DNA of 36,053 nt from Bacteroidia bacterium. Its GTDB lineage: Bacteria > Bacteroidota > Bacteroidia > B-17B0 > Aurantibacillaceae. The notes under the pieces are model-generated. The model did not search any database, was not told the DNA's origin, and worked only from the letters and a program-made list of their open reading frames with translations. Each line of letters begins with the position of its first letter. The stretch's first letter is position 1. Below are positions 16,401 through 25,431 of this stretch, one piece after another. The stretch spans positions 1 through 36,053 of the forward strand of contig JACMNO010000116.1 of assembly GCA_014378485.1 (NCBI GenBank), read 5' to 3'. Made by a program: the position numbers and the translations under genes.

Positions 16401-17280
16401 GTCATCCTGAGTGTTGTATTTGTCACGCTGAGTGTTGTATTTGTCACGCTGAGCGGAGTCGAAGCGTCACTCATTCTAACAAGGTGCTTGTCATTCTGGC
16501 GTTTGTTCTGTCATCCTGAGCGAAGTCGAAGGATGGTTCTCGTCAGTGTCTGCACTTCGACTTCGCTCAGTGTGACATAGTATTTGTCACGCTGACCGGA
16601 GTCGAAGCGCTACTCATTCTAACAAGGTATTTGTCATCCTGGCGTTTGTTCTGTCATCCTGAGCGGAGTCGAAGGATCGTTCTCGTCAGTGTCTACACTT
16701 CGACTCCGCTCAGTGTGACACGGTGCTTGTCATCCTGAGCGAAGTCGAAGGGTGGTTCCCGCCCGGAGTCGAAGAGCGTTCTACATCATTCTAAATTAAC
16801 TTTTTACTCGTCTCTTTTATTTTGTTGCACTTCGACTTCGCTCAGTGTGACAAAATTAACAAGCGGAGTCGAAGCGCTACTCATTCTAACAAGGTGCTTG
16901 TCATCCTGAGCGGAGTCGAAGGATGTTCCGCGTATTGTTTGAACTCCAACAGTGTCTACACTTCGACTACGCTCAGTGTGACACGCTATTTGTCATCCTG
17001 AGCGGAGTCGAAGGATGGTTCTCACCCGGAGTCGAAGAGCGTTCTACATCATTCTAAATTAACTTTTTACTCGTCTCTTTTATTTTGTTACACTTCGACT
17101 TCGCTCAGTGTGACACGCTATTTGTCACGCTGAGCGGAGTCGAAGCGGCACTCAGTGTGACACGGTGCTTGTCTACACTTCGACTTCGCTCAGTGTGACA
17201 AAATTAACAAGCGGAGTCGAAGCGGCACTCAGTGTGATAAAATTAACAAGACACGCTCAGGATAAAACTTAGTCGAAGGG
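16401..17280. repeat. Dense array of REP/BIME-like hairpins
   Basis: About 13 full and 5 partial units share loop GAGCGnAGTCGA between complementary 5-bp arms, each led by TGTCA. Plus-orientation units with ATCCT or ACGCT arms start near 16443, 16511, 16587, 16653, 16730, 16901, 16992 and 17124. Minus-orientation units with ACACT arms lie near 16553, 16696, 16828, 16959, 17090 and 17176. They largely alternate, making about six opposed pairs. Partial units (CCGGAGTCGAAG) lie near 16763, 16864, 17026 and 17211. The array separates the wza-wzc pair from the rest of the polysaccharide locus and contains no credible gene. Confidence 0.93.
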
Positions 17281-18693
17281 CTAAAAAGCATTCTTCTCCC
17301 CGCCACACATATTAGTAACAGTTTTAAAAATAATTTTCAAATCAAAAAATAACGACCAGTTTTCAATATACCAGATATCAAACTCAACCCGTTTTTGCAT
17401 TTGCTCCAAAGTATTGGTTTCTCCGCGAAAGCCATTAACCTGCGCCCAGCCGGTAATGCCTGGTTTAATTAAATGCCGTACTAAATAGGAGTGCACCAAT
17501 TCTGAATATTGCTCGGTGTGTTTGAGCATGTGCGGGCGCGGACCAACCACCGACATATCGCCCACAAACACATTAAAAAACTGAGGAAACTCATCTAAGT
17601 TGGTTTTACGTAACAAACGCCCTATAGCGGTAATACGCGCATCGTTTCGAGTGGCTTGTAATTCATCCGACAAAGAATTAACACGCATGGTGCGAAATTT
17701 GAAGCACCAAAAACTGTGATTATTTTCACCTGACCGCTCTTGTTTAAAAAAGATGGGGCCTTTGGAACTGCACTTAATGGCGATTATCAGTAGGGGGAAT
17801 AACCACGGGATGATCAATACAATAACAAGTAACGAAAACACAACATCGAACAAGCGCTTCACGCTTCGGTTAAAGGCTGATTCCAGGGGTTCCTTGCGAA
17901 AATAAATAACAGGTAAATGATCGTAAAAATCAATGTGCACCCGTTTGCTTTTAGTGAACTGCTGAAAATCAGGAACAAATTTTAAACGTATAAAATTGGT
18001 CTCGCAAAATAATATCAGTTCATTAATGTATTTGTTATCGTATTGACTGGTAGTAATAAACACTTCATGAACAGGATGTTCCGATAAATAATTTTTTGCC
18101 TGAGCAATGGTATTCAGTATGGGAATGCCTGACTGGCTTTCCGTTTTATCATCATCAAAAAAACCTACCACTTTGTATCCATAAGATAAATCTTTGGTGA
18201 GGATCTGTTCTATTTCCTGTCCTTTTTGGCCAGCGCCAATAATGATAACATTCCTGAAATTATAACCGGCTTTGCGGAAACGTTTTAAAATCTGTACAAA
18301 GAGATAACGGAAGAGGATTAATTCTGAGAAAAAAACCAAACCAAAATACAGCAAGCGTAAACGGGAAATATCATCGTAGTTTAAAAACACAATGAGGGTG
18401 AGCAGGGAAAACATATGTAACACCAAAATTTTTGCGGTGCGGCTCAGCAAGGTTTCGATATAACCCACCCGCATAAAACTGTAGGCATTGAAGTATAAAC
18501 AGAAACCCGCCCAAAGCAAATTGTTTAAAAACAAAACAGATTGTGATTCCGTGGCAGATAGTCTTTCCAGGTTTCCATAACGCATTAAATAAGAAAGAAT
18601 ACTGGCAGCATTCAAAAATGCAATATCGCTCACTAAAAAAATAAATTTAGTGTAGCGGGAATAACGGTATAAACGAGCGGATTTATGTGGCAT
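17281..18693 (-). CDS. Undecaprenyl-phosphate sugar-1-phosphate transferase (initiating enzyme)
   Basis: The 470-residue polyprenyl glycosylphosphotransferase of the WcaJ/WbaP type puts the first sugar phosphate on the lipid carrier at the inner membrane. The N-terminal half has four membrane helices (about residues 15-130). A Rossmann-like CoA-binding domain (VIIIGAGQKGQEIEQIL, about 148-165) follows, and then the catalytic Bac_transf domain (about 275-470). The catalytic part starts KRLFDVVFS and contains FKFRTMR, NLDEFPQFFNVF, VVGPRPHM and KPGITGWAQVNGFRG. The domain order and length are standard. It is the last gene of the glycosyltransferase operon, 9 bp after the WecG-like gene, and its stop abuts the repeat array. 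The sugar is not predictable with confidence; hexose-1-phosphate is usual for this type. Confidence 0.94.
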   Translation of the reverse strand: MPHKSARLYRYSRYTKFIFLVSDIAFLNAASILSYLMRYGNLERLSATESQSVLFLNNLLWAGFCLYFNAYSFMRVGYIETLLSRTAKILVLHMFSLLTLIVFLNYDDISRLRLLYFGLVFFSELILFRYLFVQILKRFRKAGYNFRNVIIIGAGQKGQEIEQILTKDLSYGYKVVGFFDDDKTESQSGIPILNTIAQAKNYLSEHPVHEVFITTSQYDNKYINELILFCETNFIRLKFVPDFQQFTKSKRVHIDFYDHLPVIYFRKEPLESAFNRSVKRLFDVVFSLLVIVLIIPWLFPLLIIAIKCSSKGPIFFKQERSGENNHSFWCFKFRTMRVNSLSDELQATRNDARITAIGRLLRKTNLDEFPQFFNVFVGDMSVVGPRPHMLKHTEQYSELVHSYLVRHLIKPGITGWAQVNGFRGETNTLEQMQKRVEFDIWYIENWSLFFDLKIIFKTVTNMCGGEKNAF

Positions 18694-18702
18694 AAAAGAC
18701 CC

Positions 18703-19410
18703 TTAAGAAAAGCATTTTTCTTTTAAAATGAAATAGATGAATTTAAAATTGCCAATTAAGTAGCGTTTCCAAAGGCGTTTGGGTTCTGATAAAAAGCGGT
18801 ACAGCCATTCCAAACCAAACTTGATCATCCAGTTTGGCGCCCGTTTCACGGTGCCGGCATAAAAATCAAACACGGCGCCAATACAACACACATGTTTGGT
18901 AGTAAGTTTTCTAAAATGTTCATGAGCCCATAATTCCTGTTTAGGCGCTGTCATCCCAATAAATAACACATCCGGTTGCAAACGATTCACCGCTTCAATC
19001 ATCTGCGCATTATCCTCCTCACTTAATTGTTCCTTATAAGGCGGGGAGTAGGTTTGTACGGTAACCTGAGGGTACTCTATATTGGCTTTTGTTTTAATAA
19101 GCTGAAGGGTGTGTTCCGAACTTCCTAAAAATAAACAGGAGCCATGGCTGTTATTTAAGCGTTGCATTTCATAAGCAAACAAATCAGCACCGGCTATTTT
19201 TTTAAGTTGAGTGCCATCTAAAAAGCCTTTGGCTAATACTATGCTAATGCCATCAGGTAATAACACATCGCTTTGCTGCAAAGCTTTAGCAAAGATTTTA
19301 TTTTCCTGAGCAAGGTTAAACGAATGTGCATTGAGTGTACTAATCAATAACTTTTTGTCCTCTAAGGAATTTAAAGAAGTAGTAAATATGTTAAAACTAT
19401 TGAGTAACAC
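18703..19410 (-). CDS. WecG/TagA/CpsF-family glycosyltransferase (GT26)
   Basis: The 235-residue cytosolic, membrane-associated transferase shows the family motifs: LLPDGISIVLAKGF with the Asp used in acceptor activation, CLFLGSSEHT, VLFIGMTAPKQELWAHEH, and the C-terminal basic amphipathic segment after GAVFDFYAGTVKRAPNW (EWLYRFLSEPKRLWKRYL). These enzymes add the second sugar to a lipid-linked sugar, typically as N-acetyl-mannosamine(uronate) transferases. The neighbouring initiating transferase fits that step. The start is GTG at 19410; there is no in-frame ATG nearby that would keep the N-terminus. It lies 10 bp after the acyltransferase gene and 9 bp before the initiating enzyme. Confidence 0.9.
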   Translation of the reverse strand: MLLNSFNIFTTSLNSLEDKKLLISTLNAHSFNLAQENKIFAKALQQSDVLLPDGISIVLAKGFLDGTQLKKIAGADLFAYEMQRLNNSHGSCLFLGSSEHTLQLIKTKANIEYPQVTVQTYSPPYKEQLSEEDNAQMIEAVNRLQPDVLFIGMTAPKQELWAHEHFRKLTTKHVCCIGAVFDFYAGTVKRAPNWMIKFGLEWLYRFLSEPKRLWKRYLIGNFKFIYFILKEKCFS

Positions 19411-19420
19411 CGATTAAAAA

Positions 19421-19960
19421 TTATTTTAAGTTAAGTTTTAACAACCTTATGTGTTCTTTTAAATCTGCTTCATTGTCAAAACGATTAGCAATTTTTTTTG
19501 CAGGAACACCACCATAAATACTGTATAGCTCTACATCGCCAGTAACAACGGAGCCCGCAGCAATAATGGCTCCATCGTTAATATATACGCCTTGCATAAT
19601 GGTTGCGCCATAACCCACCCAAACATCATCGCCAATTTTTGTAATTAAGTTTAAACCTTTCCAGTTATAATCTGTATCTCTGATAGCAGATGCCAATCTT
19701 ATTGGTGTACCAATTTGTTGATAATGATGATCATATTTGCCAACAACAGCCACTCTGTTTCCAAAAATAACATTGTCACCTATTATGCAATCCGTTTCTA
19801 TAAATGAATCACGCCCTATATAAAAGTTGTTGCCAATTTCTAATTTGGTTTTTGCCCATAGACGAACACGGATACCTGCATGGAAATTGTTACCAATATT
19901 ATATTTTCTATACCTTAAATTAATTAAAAAGAAGTTTCTTATTTTTTTAACGGGATTCAT
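19421..19960 (-). CDS. Left-handed beta-helix (hexapeptide) acyltransferase
   Basis: The 179-residue product shows repeated hexapeptide turns: LEIGNNFYIGRDSFI, CIIGDNVIFGNRVAVV, TKIGDDVWVGYGATIMQGVYINDGAIIAAGSVVTGDV, then the typical YGGVPAKKIANRF. The HH in KYDHHYQ (about residue 84) is the likely catalytic base. Such enzymes move acetyl from acetyl-CoA to a sugar hydroxyl or amino group; here modification of the polysaccharide repeat unit is the sensible target. Its start overlaps the end of the GT4 gene by 14 bp, so the two are translationally linked. Confidence 0.9.
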   Translation of the reverse strand: MNPVKKIRNFFLINLRYRKYNIGNNFHAGIRVRLWAKTKLEIGNNFYIGRDSFIETDCIIGDNVIFGNRVAVVGKYDHHYQQIGTPIRLASAIRDTDYNWKGLNLITKIGDDVWVGYGATIMQGVYINDGAIIAAGSVVTGDVELYSIYGGVPAKKIANRFDNEADLKEHIRLLKLNLK

Positions 19961-21083
19961 TATTTAAACACTTAATTACACCTTCAGTAAAATTAGTTAC
20001 CATTTTATCAAGCGTGAATTCTTCTGCGGAATGTTCACAGCCTGTTTTTAATTTCTCGATCTTATTTTTATCTGTCAAAAGCTTTATGCTTTCCTTCGCA
20101 AACTCAGCAACGTTGTCTGATGTAATAATGCAATTAATATCATGCACTAGATAATCTATTTCGGGGCCATGTGTCTGTAGTTGGGGTATGACCATTGGCG
20201 TCTGTGTAACAAAAGAATCCAAAGCGGCTAAGCCTAAAGCACCCGGCATCACAAAAATATCCGCTGCCTTGAAAAATTTAGCTTTTTCTCGCCCGAATTT
20301 CGATCCAACAAAATGAATCCATTTATCGGCTTTTGCCTGTGATTTTAATTTGTTTTCATCGGGGCCCGCACCTACAATTAATAAATTGAATCCCGGCAGT
20401 TTTTGTTTTACTAGAACAGCAGCTGATAATAGAAAATCAAGCCTTTTTTCTTTGTATAGAGCTCCGCAATAAATAGCAACAGAGTCTCCACTAGCTATGG
20501 AAAACTCTGATCGCAAAAATTCTACTTCTTTTTCATCTATCGAAAAATAATCAGTCTTTAATTGATGGGTGTCTAGACTGTTATTAACGACGCTAATTTT
20601 GTTTTGACCAAAGCCATTAAGTATTAAATATTCTTGAACACTCTTTGTATATGCGAACCAATAATCACATTTTTTTAGATATGCCAATTTGAATTTATTT
20701 AAAATCGATTGTCCTGAACCTTGTCTATTACGACCATGCCCCCAAAACCCTATTTTCAGTTTCGTGAAAAAACGTAGAATAATTAAATAGTAGTTAATTA
20801 AAAGTGAATTGGCTTGTTCAACAATTACCAAATCCTTTCCTTTTATTAGATCTGTTGTGGGTTGCCAATAAATAACAAATTTTAAAAAAGAGAAGATTTT
20901 GTTTTTTCTATAATAAGCCCACTCTAGATCAATTTCGTCACCCCTATCTAAACTATATGACTTGCCGTATACAACGGAGAGCTCAACATCATACTTTTCA
21001 AGTTCTGATTTCAATAGATTAAAAAATGCAATCCTATATTGGGGCATAAATTTATAGGCGATTAGTACTCTTTTTTTATTCAT
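19947..21083 (-). CDS. GT4-family glycosyltransferase (GT-B fold)
   Basis: The 378-residue product has an N-terminal acceptor-side Rossmann domain beginning KRVLIAYKFMPQYRIAFFNLL. The C-terminal GT4 domain includes SVVNNSLDTHQL, AIYCGALYKEKRLDFLL, LLIVGAGPDENKLKSQA and the sugar-nucleotide region VMPGALGLAALDSFVTQTP. In that last motif the usual EGFGLxxxEA pattern is altered to GALGLAALD, so one of the common acidic residues is replaced. Family and context place it in repeat-unit assembly on the cytoplasmic face; donor and linkage are unknown. It lies 6 bp after the GT2 gene and overlaps the acyltransferase gene. Confidence 0.9.
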   Translation of the reverse strand: MNKKRVLIAYKFMPQYRIAFFNLLKSELEKYDVELSVVYGKSYSLDRGDEIDLEWAYYRKNKIFSFLKFVIYWQPTTDLIKGKDLVIVEQANSLLINYYLIILRFFTKLKIGFWGHGRNRQGSGQSILNKFKLAYLKKCDYWFAYTKSVQEYLILNGFGQNKISVVNNSLDTHQLKTDYFSIDEKEVEFLRSEFSIASGDSVAIYCGALYKEKRLDFLLSAAVLVKQKLPGFNLLIVGAGPDENKLKSQAKADKWIHFVGSKFGREKAKFFKAADIFVMPGALGLAALDSFVTQTPMVIPQLQTHGPEIDYLVHDINCIITSDNVAEFAKESIKLLTDKNKIEKLKTGCEHSAEEFTLDKMVTNFTEGVIKCLNNESR

Positions 21084-21089
21084 TACAGT

Positions 21090-21938
21090 TTATTTTTTTA
21101 TTTGTGAGTAGACAATTCTGCTCACGTCAAACAAAAAATATATAAATGGAACTTTGGCATGTTTTTTTGCCCATAACCAACGGTTTGACAGTTTATTCGG
21201 AGATTTCATTGAAAAAAAAGTGTCTCTCCAAAAAAAGAACCCCTTTTTTTTATAATTTTTTGTTAGACCTGTTGCATCTATTTCGCTTAACACTGCGGCT
21301 TTCGTTGCAACCGCCAAATGATAACCACTATCAAATGCTCTTAAAGAAAAATCCTCGTCCGCTGCATAATGAGGGAAATTTACCTCATCGAATAAACCAA
21401 TTTTTTTAAATACAGATACTGGAATTAAAGTTCCACGGCCGGGTAGCATATCTGTATTAATGAGGGTATATTTATTCATCACTTCAGTATAGGACAAATT
21501 TATATTAATAGATGGCTTGTATTTTGCTGTGATGGTATTCCATTTTACACCAGCGAACACTATGATTGAAGTGTCGTTTTTATTTAGCGAAACACTTCCT
21601 ATAATTGTGTTTAAATTTTTTTGAGCTGCATTAATTAATTGATTAAGATAATCATGCATTACAACTAAATCATTATTTAGTGTCAAAACATAATCTGCTC
21701 CGTTTTCTAATGCGTACTTCACACCCATATTCGTTGCAGCTGTCCACCACATACTTTCATCACCCTTCAATAAAATCACTTGAGGAAACTGATCTTTAAT
21801 TTTTTCAGAGGTGCCATCCGTTGAGCCATGATCCGCCACAATAATTTTAAAATCAGTATGCGTTTGTCGCAGCAAACTCAATATGCAGGGCTCAGTGAAC
21901 CTCCAACGGTTAAATACTGGTATGACGATGTGAATCAT
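21090..21938 (-). CDS. GT2-family glycosyltransferase (GT-A fold)
   Basis: The 282-residue inverting transferase opens with VIPVFNRWRFTEPCILSLLRQT. It has the nucleotide-binding VADHGSTDGTSEKI and a divalent-metal site in LTLNNDLVV (NND in place of DxD). Around residues 160-205 PGRGTLIPVSVFKKIGLFDE and HYAADEDFSLRAFDSG contribute the acceptor side and catalytic-base ED. The closest named group is the rhamnosyltransferase-like GT2 set, but the donor is not certain. It sits 3 bp after the polymerase gene and 6 bp before a GT4 gene. Confidence 0.91.
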   Translation of the reverse strand: MIHIVIPVFNRWRFTEPCILSLLRQTHTDFKIIVADHGSTDGTSEKIKDQFPQVILLKGDESMWWTAATNMGVKYALENGADYVLTLNNDLVVMHDYLNQLINAAQKNLNTIIGSVSLNKNDTSIIVFAGVKWNTITAKYKPSININLSYTEVMNKYTLINTDMLPGRGTLIPVSVFKKIGLFDEVNFPHYAADEDFSLRAFDSGYHLAVATKAAVLSEIDATGLTKNYKKKGFFFWRDTFFSMKSPNKLSNRWLWAKKHAKVPFIYFLFDVSRIVYSQIKK

Positions 21939-21941
21939 AAT

Positions 21942-23138
21942 TTATATAACCGGTATTCTATTATTAAGCCGATTTCCAGTATTGGGTATATTTGGTTTAA
22001 ACGTAAAAATGCAAAGAATAAAAAATATCCATGGGGTATAAGCGGCTAAACCATTATTAGTTACGCCTAAGAATAAAAAGGAAATAATAATTATTAATTT
22101 ATCATTTCTCTTTAAGACACTTAATTGATCTTTTATCCAAAAGTAATAACCAATAAATAAGGCTATTGAAAGCACAATACCATAGTTAAGTATTAGAACA
22201 ATAAATGAATTTTCAACACCGGCGGCGCCAAGTTTTTTCATAACAGGGACGTAATTCGAAGAATTTCCTAATAAAAAATCCTCATTAGATATAAAAGACA
22301 AAGCATTCAATACATCGATTCGAGTTAAAGCACTGCCATCAAGTAGTTTGTTATTTAATAACCTTCCCCCAAAGCCATAACTTAACAGATAGCCGCCAAA
22401 AAAATAGAATGCGAACAAAAATAAGGTTGTTATAAAAAACAAAAAAATATATTTCGATTTTTTCTCCCTAGCTATTTTAAATATAAAAACAAGTACAAGT
22501 AATACCCCAACTATAATAGCGCTTCGTGAATTGAAACTTAATAAAGCTATGAAGCCAAGAATGATTAATAAAAATTGATATTTAGCCTTAATACTGGAAA
22601 TAATTATAAACCCTAAAATTATGGAAACAACAAGAGCATTCATTAATGGATGGCCTAACAGACTACTACTTCTAAATTCAAAATTGTTATTATCCTGAAA
22701 TTCTAAATTTTCAGATAAATCAGTTGTGTAAGGGAAAAGGTTAACTGTGTATATTTTTTCATAAATGGCCAATACACATTCTACAATAAAGAAAAAAAGT
22801 AAAACTTTTTGCAAAAAAAACCTGTACTTTTTCTGGACTTTAAACAGTGTAGATAACAACATAGGAAAAATAATAAAAAAAACAGATTGCCTTATGCCAT
22901 TGTAGTCACCTTGAAAATACTTAACAGAAATAATAGTAAGGGCCATTAAAATTATTATTATTTCAATTTTAAAAAGATGAAATAAGTTCGTTTTAATTGC
23001 TTTTTGTAAATTAAAAAGAGAAGCTATTGCAAGCATTGATAAAGAGGCTATACCTGACATAGCTATGCCTAAAGCTTGCGAAACTGTTATAGTTATAAAT
23101 AGAAATAAAACGACTCCTAATTTTATAAGAAATTGCAT
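21942..23138 (-). CDS. wzy: O-antigen/exopolysaccharide polymerase, Wzy-like
   Basis: The 398-residue integral membrane protein has roughly ten to twelve hydrophobic helices along its length and one larger outside loop (about residues 135-165, TTDLSENLEFQDNNNFEFRS). Such multi-helix proteins with a loop leading to GHPLMNALVV, and a second periplasmic segment ending GVENSFIVLILNYG, are typical of the Wzy_C/O-antigen-ligase superfamily. It would join flipped repeat units in the periplasm. Being the only such gene in the locus supports polymerase rather than ligase. Sequence conservation in this family is very low, so the call rests on topology and context. A 100-bp gap precedes it, the largest inside the operon. 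Confidence 0.82.
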   Translation of the reverse strand: MQFLIKLGVVLFLFITITVSQALGIAMSGIASLSMLAIASLFNLQKAIKTNLFHLFKIEIIIILMALTIISVKYFQGDYNGIRQSVFFIIFPMLLSTLFKVQKKYRFFLQKVLLFFFIVECVLAIYEKIYTVNLFPYTTDLSENLEFQDNNNFEFRSSSLLGHPLMNALVVSIILGFIIISSIKAKYQFLLIILGFIALLSFNSRSAIIVGVLLVLVFIFKIAREKKSKYIFLFFITTLFLFAFYFFGGYLLSYGFGGRLLNNKLLDGSALTRIDVLNALSFISNEDFLLGNSSNYVPVMKKLGAAGVENSFIVLILNYGIVLSIALFIGYYFWIKDQLSVLKRNDKLIIIISFLFLGVTNNGLAAYTPWIFFILCIFTFKPNIPNTGNRLNNRIPVI

Positions 23139-23238
23139 ACTTTAAACATGATTATTTCTTCATTAATAAGTATTATAAAATTGATTAACATTACTTAATG
23201 AGTTTTTTCGATTTGCAAAATTGGTTTTAATATTTTTT

Positions 23239-24318
23239 TTATTGAATAAAATAGTATTTAATCAATGTATCTGTGTTAGAAAGACTATAATTTTCAATTA
23301 CTTTAAATCTCGCATTCTCACTTAATTCTATTCTTTTTGAGTTATTGGTAAATAAATTAATTATTTGTTTAGTAACCATTTCTAGATTGTTAAAATCGAC
23401 TACTAAGCCATTCAATTCATTAGTTACTAAATCTCTTAAACCGGGCACATCACTTACAATAGGAATAGTGCCAGTTGCCATTGCTTCAAGGCATGAAATA
23501 GGAAGGCCTTCGTATTCTGACGGCATTAAGAAAAAGCTACTTTGTTGTAAATAAGGTAAAACTTTTGTTTGGTTCCCAAGAAAATGGACTGAGTCAGATA
23601 TATTTAAATGTTTCGCCAGAATTTTTTCATCTTCCTCCAATTCACCTGATCCTAAATGAAGGTAATTGACCTTGCACCCTAATTTTTTTAAACTCGAAAC
23701 AAGCTCCAAAATATAAAAATGTCTTTTTAAATGAGAACAAGTACCGACACTAATAAAATTTAATTGGGTATTAGATGATGCGTCAGTTTCTTTTTTTGAC
23801 TTTTTAAAATGATCCGTATCAATCCAGTTATTAATTAAAATTGTCTGAATATTATTTAATTTGAGTTCGTTTTCAAATACATTTTTACTGATTGAAATGT
23901 ACTGACAACCTAATAAAGAACCTAATTTGAGCATCTTTTTTCGTCGCCGAGCCAGCCAACCATTAAATACAAAAGTGCTATGAATGGTTCTTATAATTTT
24001 TTTTACTCCGGCTAGTTTTGCTATCACAATGTAAAAAAAGAAGAATCGTTCTGTATGTATATGAACCACATCAAATTTGTTTTTTAAAAAAAAATTGTAA
24101 ATCGATATTACGAAAACCAAACTTTTCCGAAACGGAATGTGTTTGATGGTATAACTACATTTCGCTAATTCTTCACTAAAATCACCGAGTATATTACCAG
24201 TTGATAGAATAGTAGTTTCAATTAAATGTTCTTCAAACTTACTCTTGGCAGCTTTTACCATTATTTCAGCGCCTGAAAATTTTAATTCATTAAATATGTG
24301 TACTACTTTGAGATTCAT
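23239..24318 (-). CDS. GT4-family glycosyltransferase
   Basis: The 359-residue GT-B transferase has an N-terminal domain starting VVHIFNELKFSGAEIMV, with VVHIHTERFFFFY and KKIIRTIHSTF. The C-terminal GT4 signature follows: FISVGTCSHLKRHFYIL, YLHLGSGELEEDEKIL, VHFLGNQTKVLPYLQQSSFFLMPSEYEGLPISCLEAMATG. The ExxxxxxxE pair in the last motif is intact, predicting a retaining transferase that uses a nucleotide sugar. It lies 8 bp after the acyltransferase-3 gene. Acceptor and donor are unknown. Confidence 0.92.
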   Translation of the reverse strand: MNLKVVHIFNELKFSGAEIMVKAAKSKFEEHLIETTILSTGNILGDFSEELAKCSYTIKHIPFRKSLVFVISIYNFFLKNKFDVVHIHTERFFFFYIVIAKLAGVKKIIRTIHSTFVFNGWLARRRKKMLKLGSLLGCQYISISKNVFENELKLNNIQTILINNWIDTDHFKKSKKETDASSNTQLNFISVGTCSHLKRHFYILELVSSLKKLGCKVNYLHLGSGELEEDEKILAKHLNISDSVHFLGNQTKVLPYLQQSSFFLMPSEYEGLPISCLEAMATGTIPIVSDVPGLRDLVTNELNGLVVDFNNLEMVTKQIINLFTNNSKRIELSENARFKVIENYSLSNTDTLIKYYFIQ

Positions 24319-24326
24319 TTATTAAA

Positions 24327-25424
24327 TTATAAAAATTTAAATATTCTTTTGGTCATCAATCTTTTCTTTGAAATTGTATTTCCAATTGAAATCATTTTTA
24401 TTTCTACAGTCTTATAAATAAAGTAACTTAATGCGTAAGTTATAATAAGAGCGAGTATACCACAGTAAATAGCAGAGTGAAAAACCAGAAAAGTAAAGGA
24501 AAACGTAATTAACAACAATGGTAAATGTAAAAGATAAAAACTATAGGACGTTTCACCTAAAAATTTACCAAGTTTTGACGATAAAATGGTTTTGATTTTT
24601 TTTACTTTGATGCTAATAATTATTAATCCTATTGAACCAAATCCAGCAAGAACGGTAGTAAGCCATTCTGAATACTCCGCAATTTCAGGTAGCAAAAAAC
24701 GATTCCCGTAAAGAAAAACAAATAGCAAACTAAATATAAAAAATTTAAGTTTATTGAAACGATTAATGTGTTGATTGATTTCTCCATAATGAACCGCGAA
24801 TAATAGACCTAACACAAATTGAGGTAAATAAAACAGAAAAGGGATTGTCAAGGACAATCCCCATGAAACAACTAAGATCGAAAGACTAAACAAAATAGCT
24901 CTTTCCTTTTTGTATAGTAAAGCAATAAATGGAATCAATAGTGACATTTTAATTTCTATTCCTAATGACCATATAACGGGATTTATTAAATGGGTATTAA
25001 AATGTTTTATCAAAATTAAATGGTCAACTATTTCAGAAAATTTGATTTTATTTTTCCAAAATGATTGCGCCCAAAAACTTAATTCAGTTAAATTATTTGG
25101 TATGAAAAATTTCATAAGTATTAAACTAAATCCTATGCTAAAATAGTAAGCCGGATAAATACGAAAAAGCCGCTTAATAGAATATTGCAAAAAAGTAATA
25201 TTGGTTCTGAAAAATGAAATTGCCAAAACGAATCCAGATAAAACAAAAAATAAATTTACTGCCGCATCTCCATTCCAAAAAATCCTTAAAGGCGAAGATT
25301 GTAATGTCTTAATATTATTTGATTCGAAGTAAAATCCTATAAAATGAGAAAGAAATACAGAAAATGCAGCAAGACCCCTGAGTCCGTCTAATTCAATAAA
25401 TCGCTGGTTTGAGTTTAACACCAT
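24327..25424 (-). CDS. Membrane O-acyltransferase, acyltransferase-3 (OafA/YrhL) family
   Basis: The 365-residue protein has about ten membrane helices. The N-terminal signature FIELDGLRGLAAFSVFLSHF holds the catalytic His. It is followed by NLFFVLSGFVLAISFFR and KRLFRIYPAYYFS with the conserved Arg/Tyr. The family moves acetyl or another acyl group across the inner membrane onto periplasmic sugars, so O-acylation of the polysaccharide made here is likely. No extra SGNH domain is fused. It is flanked by two GT4 genes with 7-8 bp gaps, inside the operon. Confidence 0.92.
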   Translation of the reverse strand: MVLNSNQRFIELDGLRGLAAFSVFLSHFIGFYFESNNIKTLQSSPLRIFWNGDAAVNLFFVLSGFVLAISFFRTNITFLQYSIKRLFRIYPAYYFSIGFSLILMKFFIPNNLTELSFWAQSFWKNKIKFSEIVDHLILIKHFNTHLINPVIWSLGIEIKMSLLIPFIALLYKKERAILFSLSILVVSWGLSLTIPFLFYLPQFVLGLLFAVHYGEINQHINRFNKLKFFIFSLLFVFLYGNRFLLPEIAEYSEWLTTVLAGFGSIGLIIISIKVKKIKTILSSKLGKFLGETSYSFYLLHLPLLLITFSFTFLVFHSAIYCGILALIITYALSYFIYKTVEIKMISIGNTISKKRLMTKRIFKFL

Positions 25425-25431
25425 GAATATA

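Noticed and set aside
16224..16580. Plus-strand open frame reading CHPERSRRMVLVSV
   Set aside because: It starts inside the wza gene on the other strand and its second half is translated hairpin repeat, a common source of false proteins.
16401..17280. CRISPR array
   Set aside because: Units occur in both orientations with uneven spacing, the intervals themselves are repeated, arms vary, and no cas gene is near.
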